From: DASVBE01 sp963770375
Lineage (GTDB): Bacteria > Actinomycetota > Actinomycetes > Streptosporangiales > Streptosporangiaceae
Length of the DNA stretch: 64,000 bases
NCBI GenBank assembly: GCA_963770375.1
Contig: CAVYPM010000007.1
Span: forward strand, 186,001-250,000
Reading direction: 5' to 3'
Shown here piece by piece: positions 25,929 to 35,045 of this stretch (the stretch's first letter is position 1; each line of letters begins with the position of its first letter). The notes beneath the pieces were generated by a model. That model was not told the DNA's origin, made no database searches, and saw only the letters and a program-made list of their open reading frames with translations. The translations under genes were made by a program, and so were the position numbers.

Positions 25929-28004
25929 ATGGCTGCGCGTACCGAGACGGAGCGCCCGGCCCGCCCGCCGGACGATGCGCCGCCCGCGGTGACGGACCAG
26001 CGCCGGATTTACCTGATCATCGGGGCCCTGCTGCTCGGCATGCTGCTGGCCGCGCTGGACCAGACGATCGTCGCCACCGCGCTGCCCACCATCGCGGGTG
26101 ACCTGCACGGGCTGTCCCACCTGTCCTGGGTGGTGACCGCGTACCTGCTGGCCTCGACGGTGTCCACGCCGCTGTGGGGGAAGCTCGGCGACATGTACGG
26201 CCGGAAGCGGTTCTTCCAGGCCTCGATCGTGATCTTCCTGATCGGCTCCGCGCTGTGCGGGTTCGCGCACTCGATGGAGCAGCTCATCGCGTTCCGCGCG
26301 GTGCAGGGCCTGGGCGGCGGCGGGCTGATCGTGGGCGCGCAGACGATCGTCGGGGACGTCGTGCCGCCCCGGCAGCGCGGCCGCTACCAGGGCTTGTTCG
26401 GGGCGACGTTCGGGGTGGCCAGCGTGCTCGGCCCGCTGATCGGCGGGTTCTTCGTGGACTCGCTGTCCTGGCGGTGGGTGTTCTACATCAACCTGCCGAT
26501 CGGGCTGGTCGCGCTGGTGGTGACCGCGGTCGTGCTGCCCAGCCGGCTGAGCAGCGCCCGGCACAAGATCGACTACGCGGGCACCGCGCTGATCGCCGCC
26601 GCGGCGACCTGCCTGGTGCTGCTGACCTCGCTGGGCGGCTCGACCTACCCGTGGGGCTCGGCCGAGATCATCGGCCTGGGCGTGGCCGCGGTGATCCTGG
26701 TGGCCGCCTTCGTCGCGGTGGAGCGGCGGGCCGCCGAGCCGGTCATCCCGCTGCGGCTGTTCGCCAACCGGGTGTTCACCTCGACCAGCGTGATCGGCTT
26801 CGCGGTCGGCTTTGCCATGTTCGGCGCGCTGGCCTACCTGCCGCAGTACATGCAGGTGGTGCGGGGCACGTCACCGACGGCGTCCGGGCTGCGGCTGCTG
26901 CCGATGATGGCCGGGCTGCTGGTCACCTCGATCATCACGGGCCAGCTGATCAGCCGGTGGGGCCGGTACAAGATCTTCCCGATCATCGGCACCGCGCTGA
27001 TCACCATCGGGCTGTTCCTGCTCTCCCGGATGACCGTGACCACCAGCTACTGGCTGGTCTCGGTGTACCTGTTCGTGCTCGGCGTCGGCCTCGGGGCGTC
27101 GATCCAGGTGCTGGTCATCGCGGTGCAGAACGCGGTGGACTACCGGGACCTGGGCGCCGGGACCTCGGGGGCGACGTTCTTCCGGTCCATCGGCGGCTCG
27201 TTCGGCACGGCGGTGTTCGGCGCGGTGTTCGTCGCCGTGCTGCCCGGCGACCTGGCCGTCGCGCTGCACGGGGCGGCGCTGCCCGCGGGGATCACCGCGG
27301 CCACCGGGGCCAGCCCGGCCACACTCGGCGCGCTGCCCGCCGCGGTCAAGGTCGGCTTCATCAGCGGGTACGCGGAGGCGCTGCACACCGTGTTCCTCTG
27401 GGCCGCGCCGGTCGGCCTGCTCGCCTTCGCGCTGTCGTTCCTGCTGAAGGAACTGCCGCTGCGCGACACCACCCGGGCCCCGGACCGGGCGCAGACCACC
27501 GCGCCCACCGCGGTGCCCGCCACCCGCGACTCGGCGCAGGAGATGGAGCGGGCCCTGCTGACCCTGTTCGGCCGGGAGCGCCGGGCCGAGGTCTACCAGG
27601 AGCTGGCCAAGACGGCCGGGGTGCCGGTCAGCCCGCGGGCCTGCTGGCTGCTGTACCGGGTGGCGGATACCGCCCCGATCCAGGCGGACGCGCTGGCCAC
27701 GGTGCTGGGCATCATGCGGGAAGAGCTGGACACCCGGCTGGCCGAGCTCCTGTCCAGCGGGTATGTTCTGCTCGCCGACGACGGAGACGGAGACGGCGAA
27801 GGGGCGCTGGTGACCCTGACGCTGGCCGGGCAGCAGGCCGCGGCCCGGCTGGAGGAAGCCAGGGAGGCAGGCATCGACCGGCTGATGACCGGCTGGGAGC
27901 CGGACCGTCATCCCGAGCTGCGCCGGCTGCTCGGCCACGTCACCAGGCGCCTGATAGCCACCGACCGCGCGCCCGAGCCGGACCCGGCCGCCGGGGCGGC
28001 CTGA
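25929..28004 (+). CDS. DHA2 MFS exporter fused to a MarR-like domain
   Basis: 691 aa from ATG 25929 (MAARTETERP). Residues about 35-530 form a 14-helix DHA2 exporter: LDQTIVATALPTIAGDL in helix 1, GKLGDMYGRKRFF (motif A) and VLGPLIGGFFVDSLSWRW (motif C). Residues about 545-680 form a soluble winged-helix-like region (MERALLTLFGRERRAEVYQEL, then ATVLGIMREELDTRLAELLSSGYVLL and LTLAGQQAAARLEEAREAG) resembling MarR. The next three genes follow closely. A membrane-tethered regulatory or self-sensing domain is a plausible role. Confidence 0.88.
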   Translation: MAARTETERPARPPDDAPPAVTDQRRIYLIIGALLLGMLLAALDQTIVATALPTIAGDLHGLSHLSWVVTAYLLASTVSTPLWGKLGDMYGRKRFFQASIVIFLIGSALCGFAHSMEQLIAFRAVQGLGGGGLIVGAQTIVGDVVPPRQRGRYQGLFGATFGVASVLGPLIGGFFVDSLSWRWVFYINLPIGLVALVVTAVVLPSRLSSARHKIDYAGTALIAAAATCLVLLTSLGGSTYPWGSAEIIGLGVAAVILVAAFVAVERRAAEPVIPLRLFANRVFTSTSVIGFAVGFAMFGALAYLPQYMQVVRGTSPTASGLRLLPMMAGLLVTSIITGQLISRWGRYKIFPIIGTALITIGLFLLSRMTVTTSYWLVSVYLFVLGVGLGASIQVLVIAVQNAVDYRDLGAGTSGATFFRSIGGSFGTAVFGAVFVAVLPGDLAVALHGAALPAGITAATGASPATLGALPAAVKVGFISGYAEALHTVFLWAAPVGLLAFALSFLLKELPLRDTTRAPDRAQTTAPTAVPATRDSAQEMERALLTLFGRERRAEVYQELAKTAGVPVSPRACWLLYRVADTAPIQADALATVLGIMREELDTRLAELLSSGYVLLADDGDGDGEGALVTLTLAGQQAAARLEEAREAGIDRLMTGWEPDRHPELRRLLGHVTRRLIATDRAPEPDPAAGAA

Positions 28005-28005
28005 C

Positions 28006-28941
28006 GTGCGGCTGGACGGCGAGTTCGGCACGCTGACCGGGGTGGCCGCCGAGCTGGGCCTGGACCCGGCGGTCATCCCCCAGGTCAGCAGGCGGCTGGC
28101 GACGGCCGGCCCAGGGCAGGCGTGCAGCGTGGTGCGCTGGGGCAGCGCCGGGCCGGAACTGGTCTTCCTGCACGGCGGCGGGCAGAACGCGCGGACCTGG
28201 GACCTGGTCGCGCTGGACCTTGGCCGGCCGGCGATCGCGGTCGACCTGCCCGGCCACGGGCACTCCACCTGGCGCGGGGACCACGACTACGGCCCGGCCA
28301 CGAACGCCGCCGCGGTCGCACCGGTGATCGAGGCGCACGCCCCGCGGGCCGCCGCGGTGGTGGGCATGTCGCTGGGCGGCCTGACCACGATCGCGCTCGC
28401 CGCGGACCGGCCGGACCTGGTCCGCCGGGCCGTGCTGGTGGACGTCACGCCCGGCTCCGGCCAGGCCGCCCGGCAGATGTCCCGTGCGCAGCGCGGCGCT
28501 ACCGCGCTGCTGGACGGGCCGCGCACGTTCGCCAGCCTGGACGAGATGGCCGGGCTGGCCATCGCCGCCTCACCGCGGCGCCCGGCCGCCGCGGTCCGCC
28601 GCGGGGTGCGGCACAACGCCCGCCAGCTCGCCGACGGCCGGTGGGCCTGGCGCTACGACCGGGAGCATGCCCCGGGTGGCGCCGGAGCGGTCGAGGCCGT
28701 CATCGCGTCCGCCGCGGACCAGTGGGCCGCGCTCGGCAAGCTGGACGTACCGCTGATGCTGGTCCGCGGCGCGGACAGCGGGTTCGTCACCGACGCGGAT
28801 CTGGCCGAGGCCCGGCGGCGCCAGCCGGGGATCCGGGTCGAGACCGTGCCGGACGCGGGCCACGCGGTGCAGAGCGACCAGCCCCGCGCCCTGAGCCGCC
28901 TGATCCGCGATTTCGTCTTCGGCTCGGCCCGGGCGTCGTGA
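28006..28941 (+). CDS. Alpha/beta-fold hydrolase
   Basis: 311 aa, GTG one base after the exporter stop. Motifs: oxyanion-loop LVFLHGGGQNARTWD, nucleophile GMSLGG, acid in LVRGADSGFV and His in PDAGHAVQ, a complete Ser-Asp-His triad. The N-terminal 40 residues precede the core. Co-transcribed with the exporter and a GNAT gene; possibly processes the exported compound. Substrate unknown. Confidence 0.88.
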   Translation: MRLDGEFGTLTGVAAELGLDPAVIPQVSRRLATAGPGQACSVVRWGSAGPELVFLHGGGQNARTWDLVALDLGRPAIAVDLPGHGHSTWRGDHDYGPATNAAAVAPVIEAHAPRAAAVVGMSLGGLTTIALAADRPDLVRRAVLVDVTPGSGQAARQMSRAQRGATALLDGPRTFASLDEMAGLAIAASPRRPAAAVRRGVRHNARQLADGRWAWRYDREHAPGGAGAVEAVIASAADQWAALGKLDVPLMLVRGADSGFVTDADLAEARRRQPGIRVETVPDAGHAVQSDQPRALSRLIRDFVFGSARAS

Positions 28942-29489
28942 CCCTGCGCGTGCGTCCCTTCCCCGCTGGCCTGGCCGTCCTGGTCAGCAGCTGGGCGGGC
29001 ACCGCCGGGGAAGTGCTGATGTGGTGCGGCCTGGCGGCCGCGCCCGTGCCGGCCGGGCAGATCGAAGCCTGGGCGGACGAGGACGGGGTGCAGCCGTTCG
29101 GGCTCTACCGCGACGAGCAGCTGGTCGGCTACGGCGAGCTGTGGGTGGACGACGACGAGGCCGAGGTGGAGCTCGCCCGGCTGATCGTCGATCCGCGCGA
29201 GCGCGGCCAGGGCCTGGGCCGGCATCTGGCGGCCGAGCTGGCCGGCCGGGCCCGCTCGGTGCATCCGCTGGTCTTCCTGCGGGTCCACCCGGCGAACCTG
29301 GCCGCGCAGCGCTGCTACGCCGCGGCGGGCTTCCAGCCGGTCACGCCGGAGCAGGCGGCGGAGTGGAACACCGGCCAGCCGGTCGCCTACCTCTGGTTCA
29401 CCCTGGCCGCGCAGGCGGGTGGACGGGCGGGCGAGTCATCCGCACGGACCGGGCAAACACCGGCCTGGCGCACGGACGGCGCCGGCTGA
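28938..29489 (+). CDS. GNAT family N-acetyltransferase
   Basis: 183 aa from GTG 28938, overlapping the hydrolase stop (GTGA). The acetyl-CoA loop is ARLIVDPRERGQGLGRHLAAELA and motif B is NLAAQRCYAAAGFQPV. About 25 extra residues follow the GNAT core. Fourth member of the exporter cluster if the acyl-CoA dehydrogenases are counted separately; acceptor unknown. Confidence 0.85.
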   Translation: MTLRVRPFPAGLAVLVSSWAGTAGEVLMWCGLAAAPVPAGQIEAWADEDGVQPFGLYRDEQLVGYGELWVDDDEAEVELARLIVDPRERGQGLGRHLAAELAGRARSVHPLVFLRVHPANLAAQRCYAAAGFQPVTPEQAAEWNTGQPVAYLWFTLAAQAGGRAGESSARTGQTPAWRTDGAG

Positions 29490-29533
29490 GAGGCTGTAGC
29501 TGGCCGGGGCGGCCCCGGCCGGACGGGAGTGAC

Positions 29534-30685
29534 GTGGACGCAGGCACCGCCCGCACCGACGCGCAGGCGGCGTTCCGGCAGGAACTCCGCTCGTTCACCA
29601 AGGCGCACGGGACCTCGCAGGCGGTCCGCGCGCTGCTTGACGACCCGGCGGGCTACGACCCGGCGGTCTGGGAGCTGATGGCCAAGCAGCTGGGCCTGCC
29701 CGGCCTGATCGTCGGCGAGGAGCACGGCGGGTCCGGGGCGGGCGTCGCCGAGGCCGTGATCGCGCTGGAGGAACTCGGCGCCGTGCTGCTGCCCTCGCCG
29801 TTCCTGCCCACCCTGCTCGGCACGGTCGCGGTCCTGGCCGGTGGCCGGGCCGCCGAGCGGATCCTGCCCGCGGTCGCCGCCGGGCAGCAGCGGCTGGCGC
29901 TGGCCGGCACGGGTCTGGCCAGCACGGGTCTGGCCAGCACGGGCGGCGAGGTCAGCGCAACCGCGGACGGCGACGGCGGGTGGCGGCTGACCGGCCAGGT
30001 GCCGTGCGTGCTCGACGGGGCCGGGGCCAGCCTCATCCTGGTCGTGGCCAGCACCGGCGAAGGGCCGGCCCTGTTCGCGGTCCCGGCCGGCGCGCCGGGG
30101 CTGACCGCCGTCGCCCTGGAGACCCTGGACCTGACCCGGCGCGAGGCCCGGCTGAGCTTCGACGCCGTCCCGGCCGAGCTGGCCAGCGACCCGGCCCAGG
30201 CGGCCTGGCTGACCCGGGTGCGGGCGCTGGCGGCGCTGGCCGTGGCGGCCGGGTCGCTCGGCGGGATCCGCCGCTGCCTGGAGATGGCCACCGGGTACGC
30301 CAAGGAGCGGACCGCGTTCGGCCGGACCATCGGCTCGTTCCAGGCGGTCAAGCACATGTGCGCGGACATGCTGGTGGACCTGGAGTGCACGCGTGCCGCG
30401 GTGGAGCACGCCGCGAAGGTCGCCGACCAGGCCGGCGAATCCGGCCCGCCGGGCGAGGCGGCCGCCGCCGCGCTGCCCGCGGCGTGCAGCGTGGCCAAGG
30501 CCTACGCGTCGGACGCGGTCGTCCGGGCCGCGACCACGCTGATCCAGGTGCACGGCGGCCTGGGCTTCACCTGGGAGCACGACGCGCATCTGTTCTACCG
30601 GCGCGCGTTCTCTGACGAGCAGCTGTTCGGTGACGCCGCGGCGCACCGGGCGCAGCTCGCCGCGGCCCTGGTGGTGCCGGCATGA
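29534..30685 (+). CDS. Acyl-CoA dehydrogenase, pair member 1
   Basis: 383 aa, GTG 29534. ACAD architecture: helical N-domain (LGLPGLIVGEEHGGSGAGVAEAVIALEELG), a short beta domain and C-terminal helices with ERTAFGRTIGSFQAVKHMCADM and QVHGGLGFTWEHDAHLFYRRA. Its stop overlaps the start of a second ACAD gene. Such pairs form heterotetramers (for example FadE types in sterol side-chain degradation) in which one subunit provides the catalytic base. It contains a short in-frame GLAST repeat near residue 130. Confidence 0.9.
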   Translation: MDAGTARTDAQAAFRQELRSFTKAHGTSQAVRALLDDPAGYDPAVWELMAKQLGLPGLIVGEEHGGSGAGVAEAVIALEELGAVLLPSPFLPTLLGTVAVLAGGRAAERILPAVAAGQQRLALAGTGLASTGLASTGGEVSATADGDGGWRLTGQVPCVLDGAGASLILVVASTGEGPALFAVPAGAPGLTAVALETLDLTRREARLSFDAVPAELASDPAQAAWLTRVRALAALAVAAGSLGGIRRCLEMATGYAKERTAFGRTIGSFQAVKHMCADMLVDLECTRAAVEHAAKVADQAGESGPPGEAAAAALPAACSVAKAYASDAVVRAATTLIQVHGGLGFTWEHDAHLFYRRAFSDEQLFGDAAAHRAQLAAALVVPA

Positions 30686-31866
30686 CCGGCCTGGACGCCT
30701 ACCGGCAGCAGGTCCGGGCGTGGCTGGCCGAGCAGGCGCCGGCCCAGGGCTGGCTGCCCACCGGGCCGGACGGCTCCGCGGACGGGGCCACCGCCGAAGA
30801 CACGCTGGCCCGGGCCCGGCGGGCCCAGGCCGCGCTGTTCGAGGCGGGCTACACCGGGATCTCCTGGCCGCCCGAGTACGGCGGGCAGGGCCTGTCGAAC
30901 CGCGAGCAGGTCGTGTTCAACCAGGAAAGCGAGCCGTACGACCTGCCGGTCTTCCCGTTCCTGATCGGCCTGGGCATGTGCGGGCCGACCGTGCTGTCGG
31001 CCGGCACGCCGGAGCAGAAGGAGCGGTACATCCGCCCGATGCTGCGCGGCGAGGAGATCTGGTGCCAGATGTTCTCCGAGCCGGGCGCGGGCTCGGACGT
31101 GGCCGGCATCCGCACCCGGGCGGCCCGCCAGTTCGACGGCTCGTGGCTGGTGCGCGGCCACAAGATCTGGACGTCCGGGGCCCAGTACTGCGACTTCGGG
31201 CTGCTCCTGGCCCGCAGTGACCCGGACTCGACCCGGCACGCCGGTCTGACCATGTTCGTGGTCGACATGCACTCCCCCGGGGTCAGGATCGAGCCGCTGC
31301 GGCAGATGAACGGCGGGTCCGGGTTCAACGAGATCTTCTTCGAGGACGTGGTGCTGCCCCCGGACGCGACCGTGGGTGAGGTCGGCCGGGGCTGGCACGT
31401 CGCGATCGTCACGCTGATGAACGAGCGGGTCGCGATCGGCGCGGGCCGGTCCCGCGGCGGCAGCGCGATGTCGGCCGAACTGGCCGCCAGGGCCCGCGCG
31501 GCCGGCCGGGAAGGCGACAGCTACCTGCTGGACCAGATCGCCGACGTGTACGTACGCGAGCAGGTGCTGAAGTACCTGTCCGAGGCGGTCAACGAGGCCG
31601 TGCTGGCCGGGCGTACCCCGGGCCCGCAGGGCTCGATCGCCAAGCTGTTCAGCACCGACCTCGGCCGCCGCGGCAACGCGGCCGCCCGGCGGCTGGCCGG
31701 GTCCCGGGCACAGGCCTGGGAGCCGGGCGACGCCGAGGCCGCCCGCCAGGCGCAGGAGCTGCTCAGCGCGCCCGGCTGGTCGATCGCCGGCGGCACCGAC
31801 GAGATCATGCGGAACATCCTCGGCGAGCGCGTCCTCGGCCTGGCCCGGGAGCCGCGTCCCAGCTGA
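30682..31866 (+). CDS. Acyl-CoA dehydrogenase, pair member 2
   Basis: 394 aa, ATGA overlap with member 1. FAD/substrate motifs: QMFSEPGAGSDVAGIRTRA and GHKIWTSGAQYCDFGLLLARSD. The C-terminal WSIAGGTDEIMRNILGERVLGL is the FadE signature. Its N-terminus (AQAALFEAGYTGISWPPEYGGQGLSNREQ) is typical of the large subunit of ACAD pairs. Likely oxidises a bulky or branched acyl-CoA; no thiolase or hydratase is adjacent to specify it. Confidence 0.92.
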   Translation: MTGLDAYRQQVRAWLAEQAPAQGWLPTGPDGSADGATAEDTLARARRAQAALFEAGYTGISWPPEYGGQGLSNREQVVFNQESEPYDLPVFPFLIGLGMCGPTVLSAGTPEQKERYIRPMLRGEEIWCQMFSEPGAGSDVAGIRTRAARQFDGSWLVRGHKIWTSGAQYCDFGLLLARSDPDSTRHAGLTMFVVDMHSPGVRIEPLRQMNGGSGFNEIFFEDVVLPPDATVGEVGRGWHVAIVTLMNERVAIGAGRSRGGSAMSAELAARARAAGREGDSYLLDQIADVYVREQVLKYLSEAVNEAVLAGRTPGPQGSIAKLFSTDLGRRGNAAARRLAGSRAQAWEPGDAEAARQAQELLSAPGWSIAGGTDEIMRNILGERVLGLAREPRPS

Positions 31867-31893
31867 CGGGCGGCGGGTGGGCGGGCGGGTGGG

Positions 31894-33628
31894 TCAGCCC
31901 GGCGGCGGATCATCGCTGCCGGGCGGCCTGCCGGGCTCATCCGGGGACTGGCCGCCCGCTCCCGCCATGCGGCGCAGCCGGGCCGCGATGGCCCGCAGGT
32001 CGCCCTGGTCGAGCAGGTAGGCGACGCCGCCGAAGACCAGCACGGCGACGCCCGCGGCGAACACCGCCACGCCCACGTCGAGCGCCTTGTGGCTGACCGG
32101 CAGGGCGACGCTGACCGCGACGCCGGCCAGGCTGCCCGCCAAAGCGGCGGCCAGCCCGGCGAAGCCCGCGTGCGTCACCCCGGCGACCGCGCGGGGGCCG
32201 CAGATCCGCCGGGTCCAGATGAGCAGCGGGATGGCCACCACGCACTGGCCGATCGTGGTGCCCAGCGCGAGCGCGGCCACCACCCAGTGCGCAGGGACCA
32301 GCTCGACCAGGATGAACGAGGCCACGATGGCCAGCAGCCAGCTGGCCACCAGGGCCACCGCGGCGACCTTGAGCCGCCCGATCGCGAGCATCACCCGGGA
32401 CAGGTGATTGACGAGGCCGATCCCGATGAGCCCCGGCGCGAACGCCGCGAACCCGCCGACCAGCTGCGAGACCTGGCCGGAGCTGCGGGCCAGCACGTGG
32501 GCGGCGGACACGCTGATCGCCGCGATCACTGCGGTGCCCAGCCAGGACAGCAGCACCACGGCCCGGGTCGACCCAGCGCAGGTCCGGTCGAACTCCTCCC
32601 CCTCCCGGGCAGACAGCACCGGGAACGCGCTGACCGTCACCGCGACCGCCAGCACCGAGTACAGCGCGGCGAACACCATCCAGGCAGTAGTTGAAAAGGA
32701 CGATCGCGCCGGTCGGGCCGCGCCCGTTGGCCAGCGCGATGGTCGCCAGCGTGTTCAGGTCGTTGGCGATGAAGTCGATGATCCCGACCGCCACCAGGCC
32801 GCTGGCCCGGCGGGCCACGCCGGGCGGGAACGACAGGGCCGGCCGGATCTTCACGTGCAGCCGCCAGGTGGGCGGCACAGCCACCAGGACCAGCACGGCG
32901 ACCCCGACGGTGGCCCCCACCGACAGCACGAGCTGCGCCGAGGCGGGCAGGCGGACCAGCGTGTAGCCGCGGCCCAGCGGCACGAAGAGCAGGAACGAGG
33001 CGATGAGCACCACGTTCGACACGACCGGGGCCAGCGACGGGCCGGTGAACCGGCGGTAGGCCTGGAGCAGCCCGAACAGCACCACCGACACCCCGTAAAG
33101 GATGATCTGCGGCGCGAACACCTGGAGCATCGTGGTGGTGGTGGACACCACCGAAGCGTGGACGCAGTGCGCGTGCGGGTTAGCCGGGTTGAGCAGGCTG
33201 GCGATCGGCCCGGCGACAGCCGCCACCACGATGGTCAGCGGCACCAGGATGATCACGGACCACGTCATCAGCGCCGAGGTGATCTGGCTGACCTGGGCCT
33301 TCGCCTCCGGGTCTGAGCCCGAGCGCTCCGCCGAGCGGGCCAGCACCGGCACCATCGCGGTGGTCAGTGCGCCGCCGAGGACCAGTTCGTAGACCAGGTT
33401 GGGCACCTGGCTGGCGGTGACGTAGGCAGTGCCCAGGCAGCCCGCGCCCACCGTCTGGGAGAACACCAGCGTGCGGACCAGGCCGAGCAGCCGGGAGGCC
33501 AGGGTCAGCCCGGCCACGATGACCGCTCCCCGTGCGATGCCCCCGGCCAGCCGCGACGGCAACGCCGCAGTGGTGGTGCCCGGCGGCGCCGGATCGGTTA
33601 CGTCCCAGCCCCCCGCTGGTCCGGGCAT
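31894..33628 (-). pseudogene. murJ: MurJ/MviN-like lipid II flippase, one frameshift
   Basis: A polytopic MATE-like MurJ protein of about 577 aa if the frames are joined. The N-terminal part (ATG 33628, CAGGAG upstream) reads SRLLGLVRTLVFSQTVG, then VYELVLGGALTTAMVPVLAR, up to GPTGAIVLFNY. An extra base near 32686 then breaks the frame, and the family sequence continues WMVFAALYSVLAVAVTVSAFPVLSAREG to a Pro/Gly-rich cytosolic tail. Family members flip lipid-linked peptidoglycan precursor. It lies alone, outside the usual trxB/parAB setting, so it may be a paralogue. The single indel inside a conserved motif suggests sequence error. Confidence 0.85.
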
Positions 33629-33995
33629 GCTCGCGCTCCTGGGTTACGGCCGGCGAGGCCCGGCGCCGGCCGCGGGCAGATAGCAGGAATTCTGGGTGGC
33701 CCCCCACAGACAGGACCCGCAGCGCTGCACCCGTGATACCCCTGGCCGCGCGTCCTGCTGGCCGGCGCTCCCCGGCGGCGCCCGCGTCACCAGGGTAACC
33801 GTGTCAGGTACGACGCGGAACAGATCAGGTTTAGCCTGGTTGGGCAGAGCTGCGCCGGGAAGTTCCTGGCTTGGGGCGCACGTACTGGCATAGATCAGCG
33901 GGATCTTCCGCTGGTCCGCCCGATTGCCCCACGAGCCGCGTACCGGACACCATACTTGGCAGGTCAAAGTGGCAGTTGGGGCAAAGGGCGGCACG
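33629..33995. other. 367-bp divergent intergenic region
   Basis: Lies between the divergent MurJ-like and MreB-like genes and presumably holds both promoters. I can identify no confident -35/-10 pair, RNA gene or repeat; overlapping frames here look like chance. Confidence 0.4.
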
Positions 33996-35045
33996 ATGCG
34001 TTGGCGGGTGGGCGTAGCTATTGACATGGGCACGGTCAACACCAGAGTGTGTGCGGCCGGCCGGGGGCTGCTGGTGGACGAGCCGTCCGCGGTCGCGGTT
34101 GACCGCACCACCGGCGGGGTCATCGCGGTTGGCCATGCGGCCGACGCGCTGGCCGGCAAGCAGGCGCAGGATGTGGAGGTCATTCACCCGCTGAAGGACG
34201 GGGTGGTGGCCGACCTGGACGCGGCCGCGGCCATGCTGCAGGGCTTCCTGCGCAAGGCCAAGCTGGGCCGCAGCCCGGTGCGGTCCGCGGCCGTGGTCTG
34301 CGTGCCCGGCGCGGCCACCTCGCTGCAGCGGCGGTCGCTGGCCGTGGTCGCCGGGGCGCCGCGGCCGCGGCTGAACGTGCGGCTGATCGACGCGCCGGTG
34401 GCGGCCGCGGCCGGGGCGGGCTTCGACCTCGCGGCCGGGGCCGGCGGCTTCGTGGTCGACATCGGCGGCGGGCACACCGAGGCCGCGGTGCTGGCCGGCG
34501 GGCACGTGGTCCGGGCCCGGTCGCTGCGGGCCGGCGGCAGCGCCATGGACGAGGCGATCGTGCAGGCGGTCAAGGGCGAGATGGGCCTGCTGCTCGGCCG
34601 CGACGCGGCCCGGAGCCTGAAGATGACGTTCGGCCTGTCCGACAGCGCCGCGGCGCCCGCCGAGGCGGTCGGCGTGGACGCGGCCCAGCGCACGCCCCGG
34701 GTCGAGCGGGTCCCGGCCGCGCTGGTCACCGGCGCGCTCGGCCAGGCGGTGACCGCGATCGTCGGCGCGGTCCGCGAGATGCTCTCGGACATCCCGCCGA
34801 ACCTGGCCGCGGACGTGGTCCGCGGCAAGATCCGCCTGGTCGGCGGCGGTGCCCTGCTGCCCGGCCTGGCGGCCAGGATCGAGGCCGCGGCCGGCATCCC
34901 GGCCGTGGTGGTGGACGACCCGCTGCACTGCACGGTGCGCGGCGCGGCCGACGCGCTGGAGCCCGGCGCCGGGCTGACCTTCACCGAGCGCCCGGACACG
35001 GCCGGCTACCTGGCCCCCGCCGCGAACGAGAACCCGGTCCTCTAG
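33996..35045 (+). CDS. MreB-like actin-family protein
   Basis: 349 aa from ATG 33996 with AAAGGGCGG upstream; an in-frame earlier start adds an unlikely leader. Actin-fold nucleotide motifs: IDMGTVNTRVC (phosphate 1), VIHPLKDGVVADLDAAAAML, GGFVVDIGGGHTEAAV (phosphate 2) and RLVGGGALLPGLAARIE (adenosine). It is divergent from MreB proper (CAAGRGLLVDEPSAVAVDRTTG) and is not followed by mreC/mreD. Divergent orientation to a MurJ-like gene hints at a shared role in envelope growth or sporulation. Confidence 0.82.
   Translation: MRWRVGVAIDMGTVNTRVCAAGRGLLVDEPSAVAVDRTTGGVIAVGHAADALAGKQAQDVEVIHPLKDGVVADLDAAAAMLQGFLRKAKLGRSPVRSAAVVCVPGAATSLQRRSLAVVAGAPRPRLNVRLIDAPVAAAAGAGFDLAAGAGGFVVDIGGGHTEAAVLAGGHVVRARSLRAGGSAMDEAIVQAVKGEMGLLLGRDAARSLKMTFGLSDSAAAPAEAVGVDAAQRTPRVERVPAALVTGALGQAVTAIVGAVREMLSDIPPNLAADVVRGKIRLVGGGALLPGLAARIEAAAGIPAVVVDDPLHCTVRGAADALEPGAGLTFTERPDTAGYLAPAANENPVL

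Noticed and set aside
32087..33392. Plus-strand frames opposite the MurJ-like gene
   Set aside because: His/Arg/Asp-rich low-complexity translations without any motif; the MurJ family match on the minus strand is clear on both sides of the frameshift.
33629..33995. tRNA or small RNA gene in the MurJ/MreB intergenic region
   Set aside because: No cloverleaf, TTCRANNC arm or CCA-like end could be found by eye; the same holds for the other intergenic gaps.
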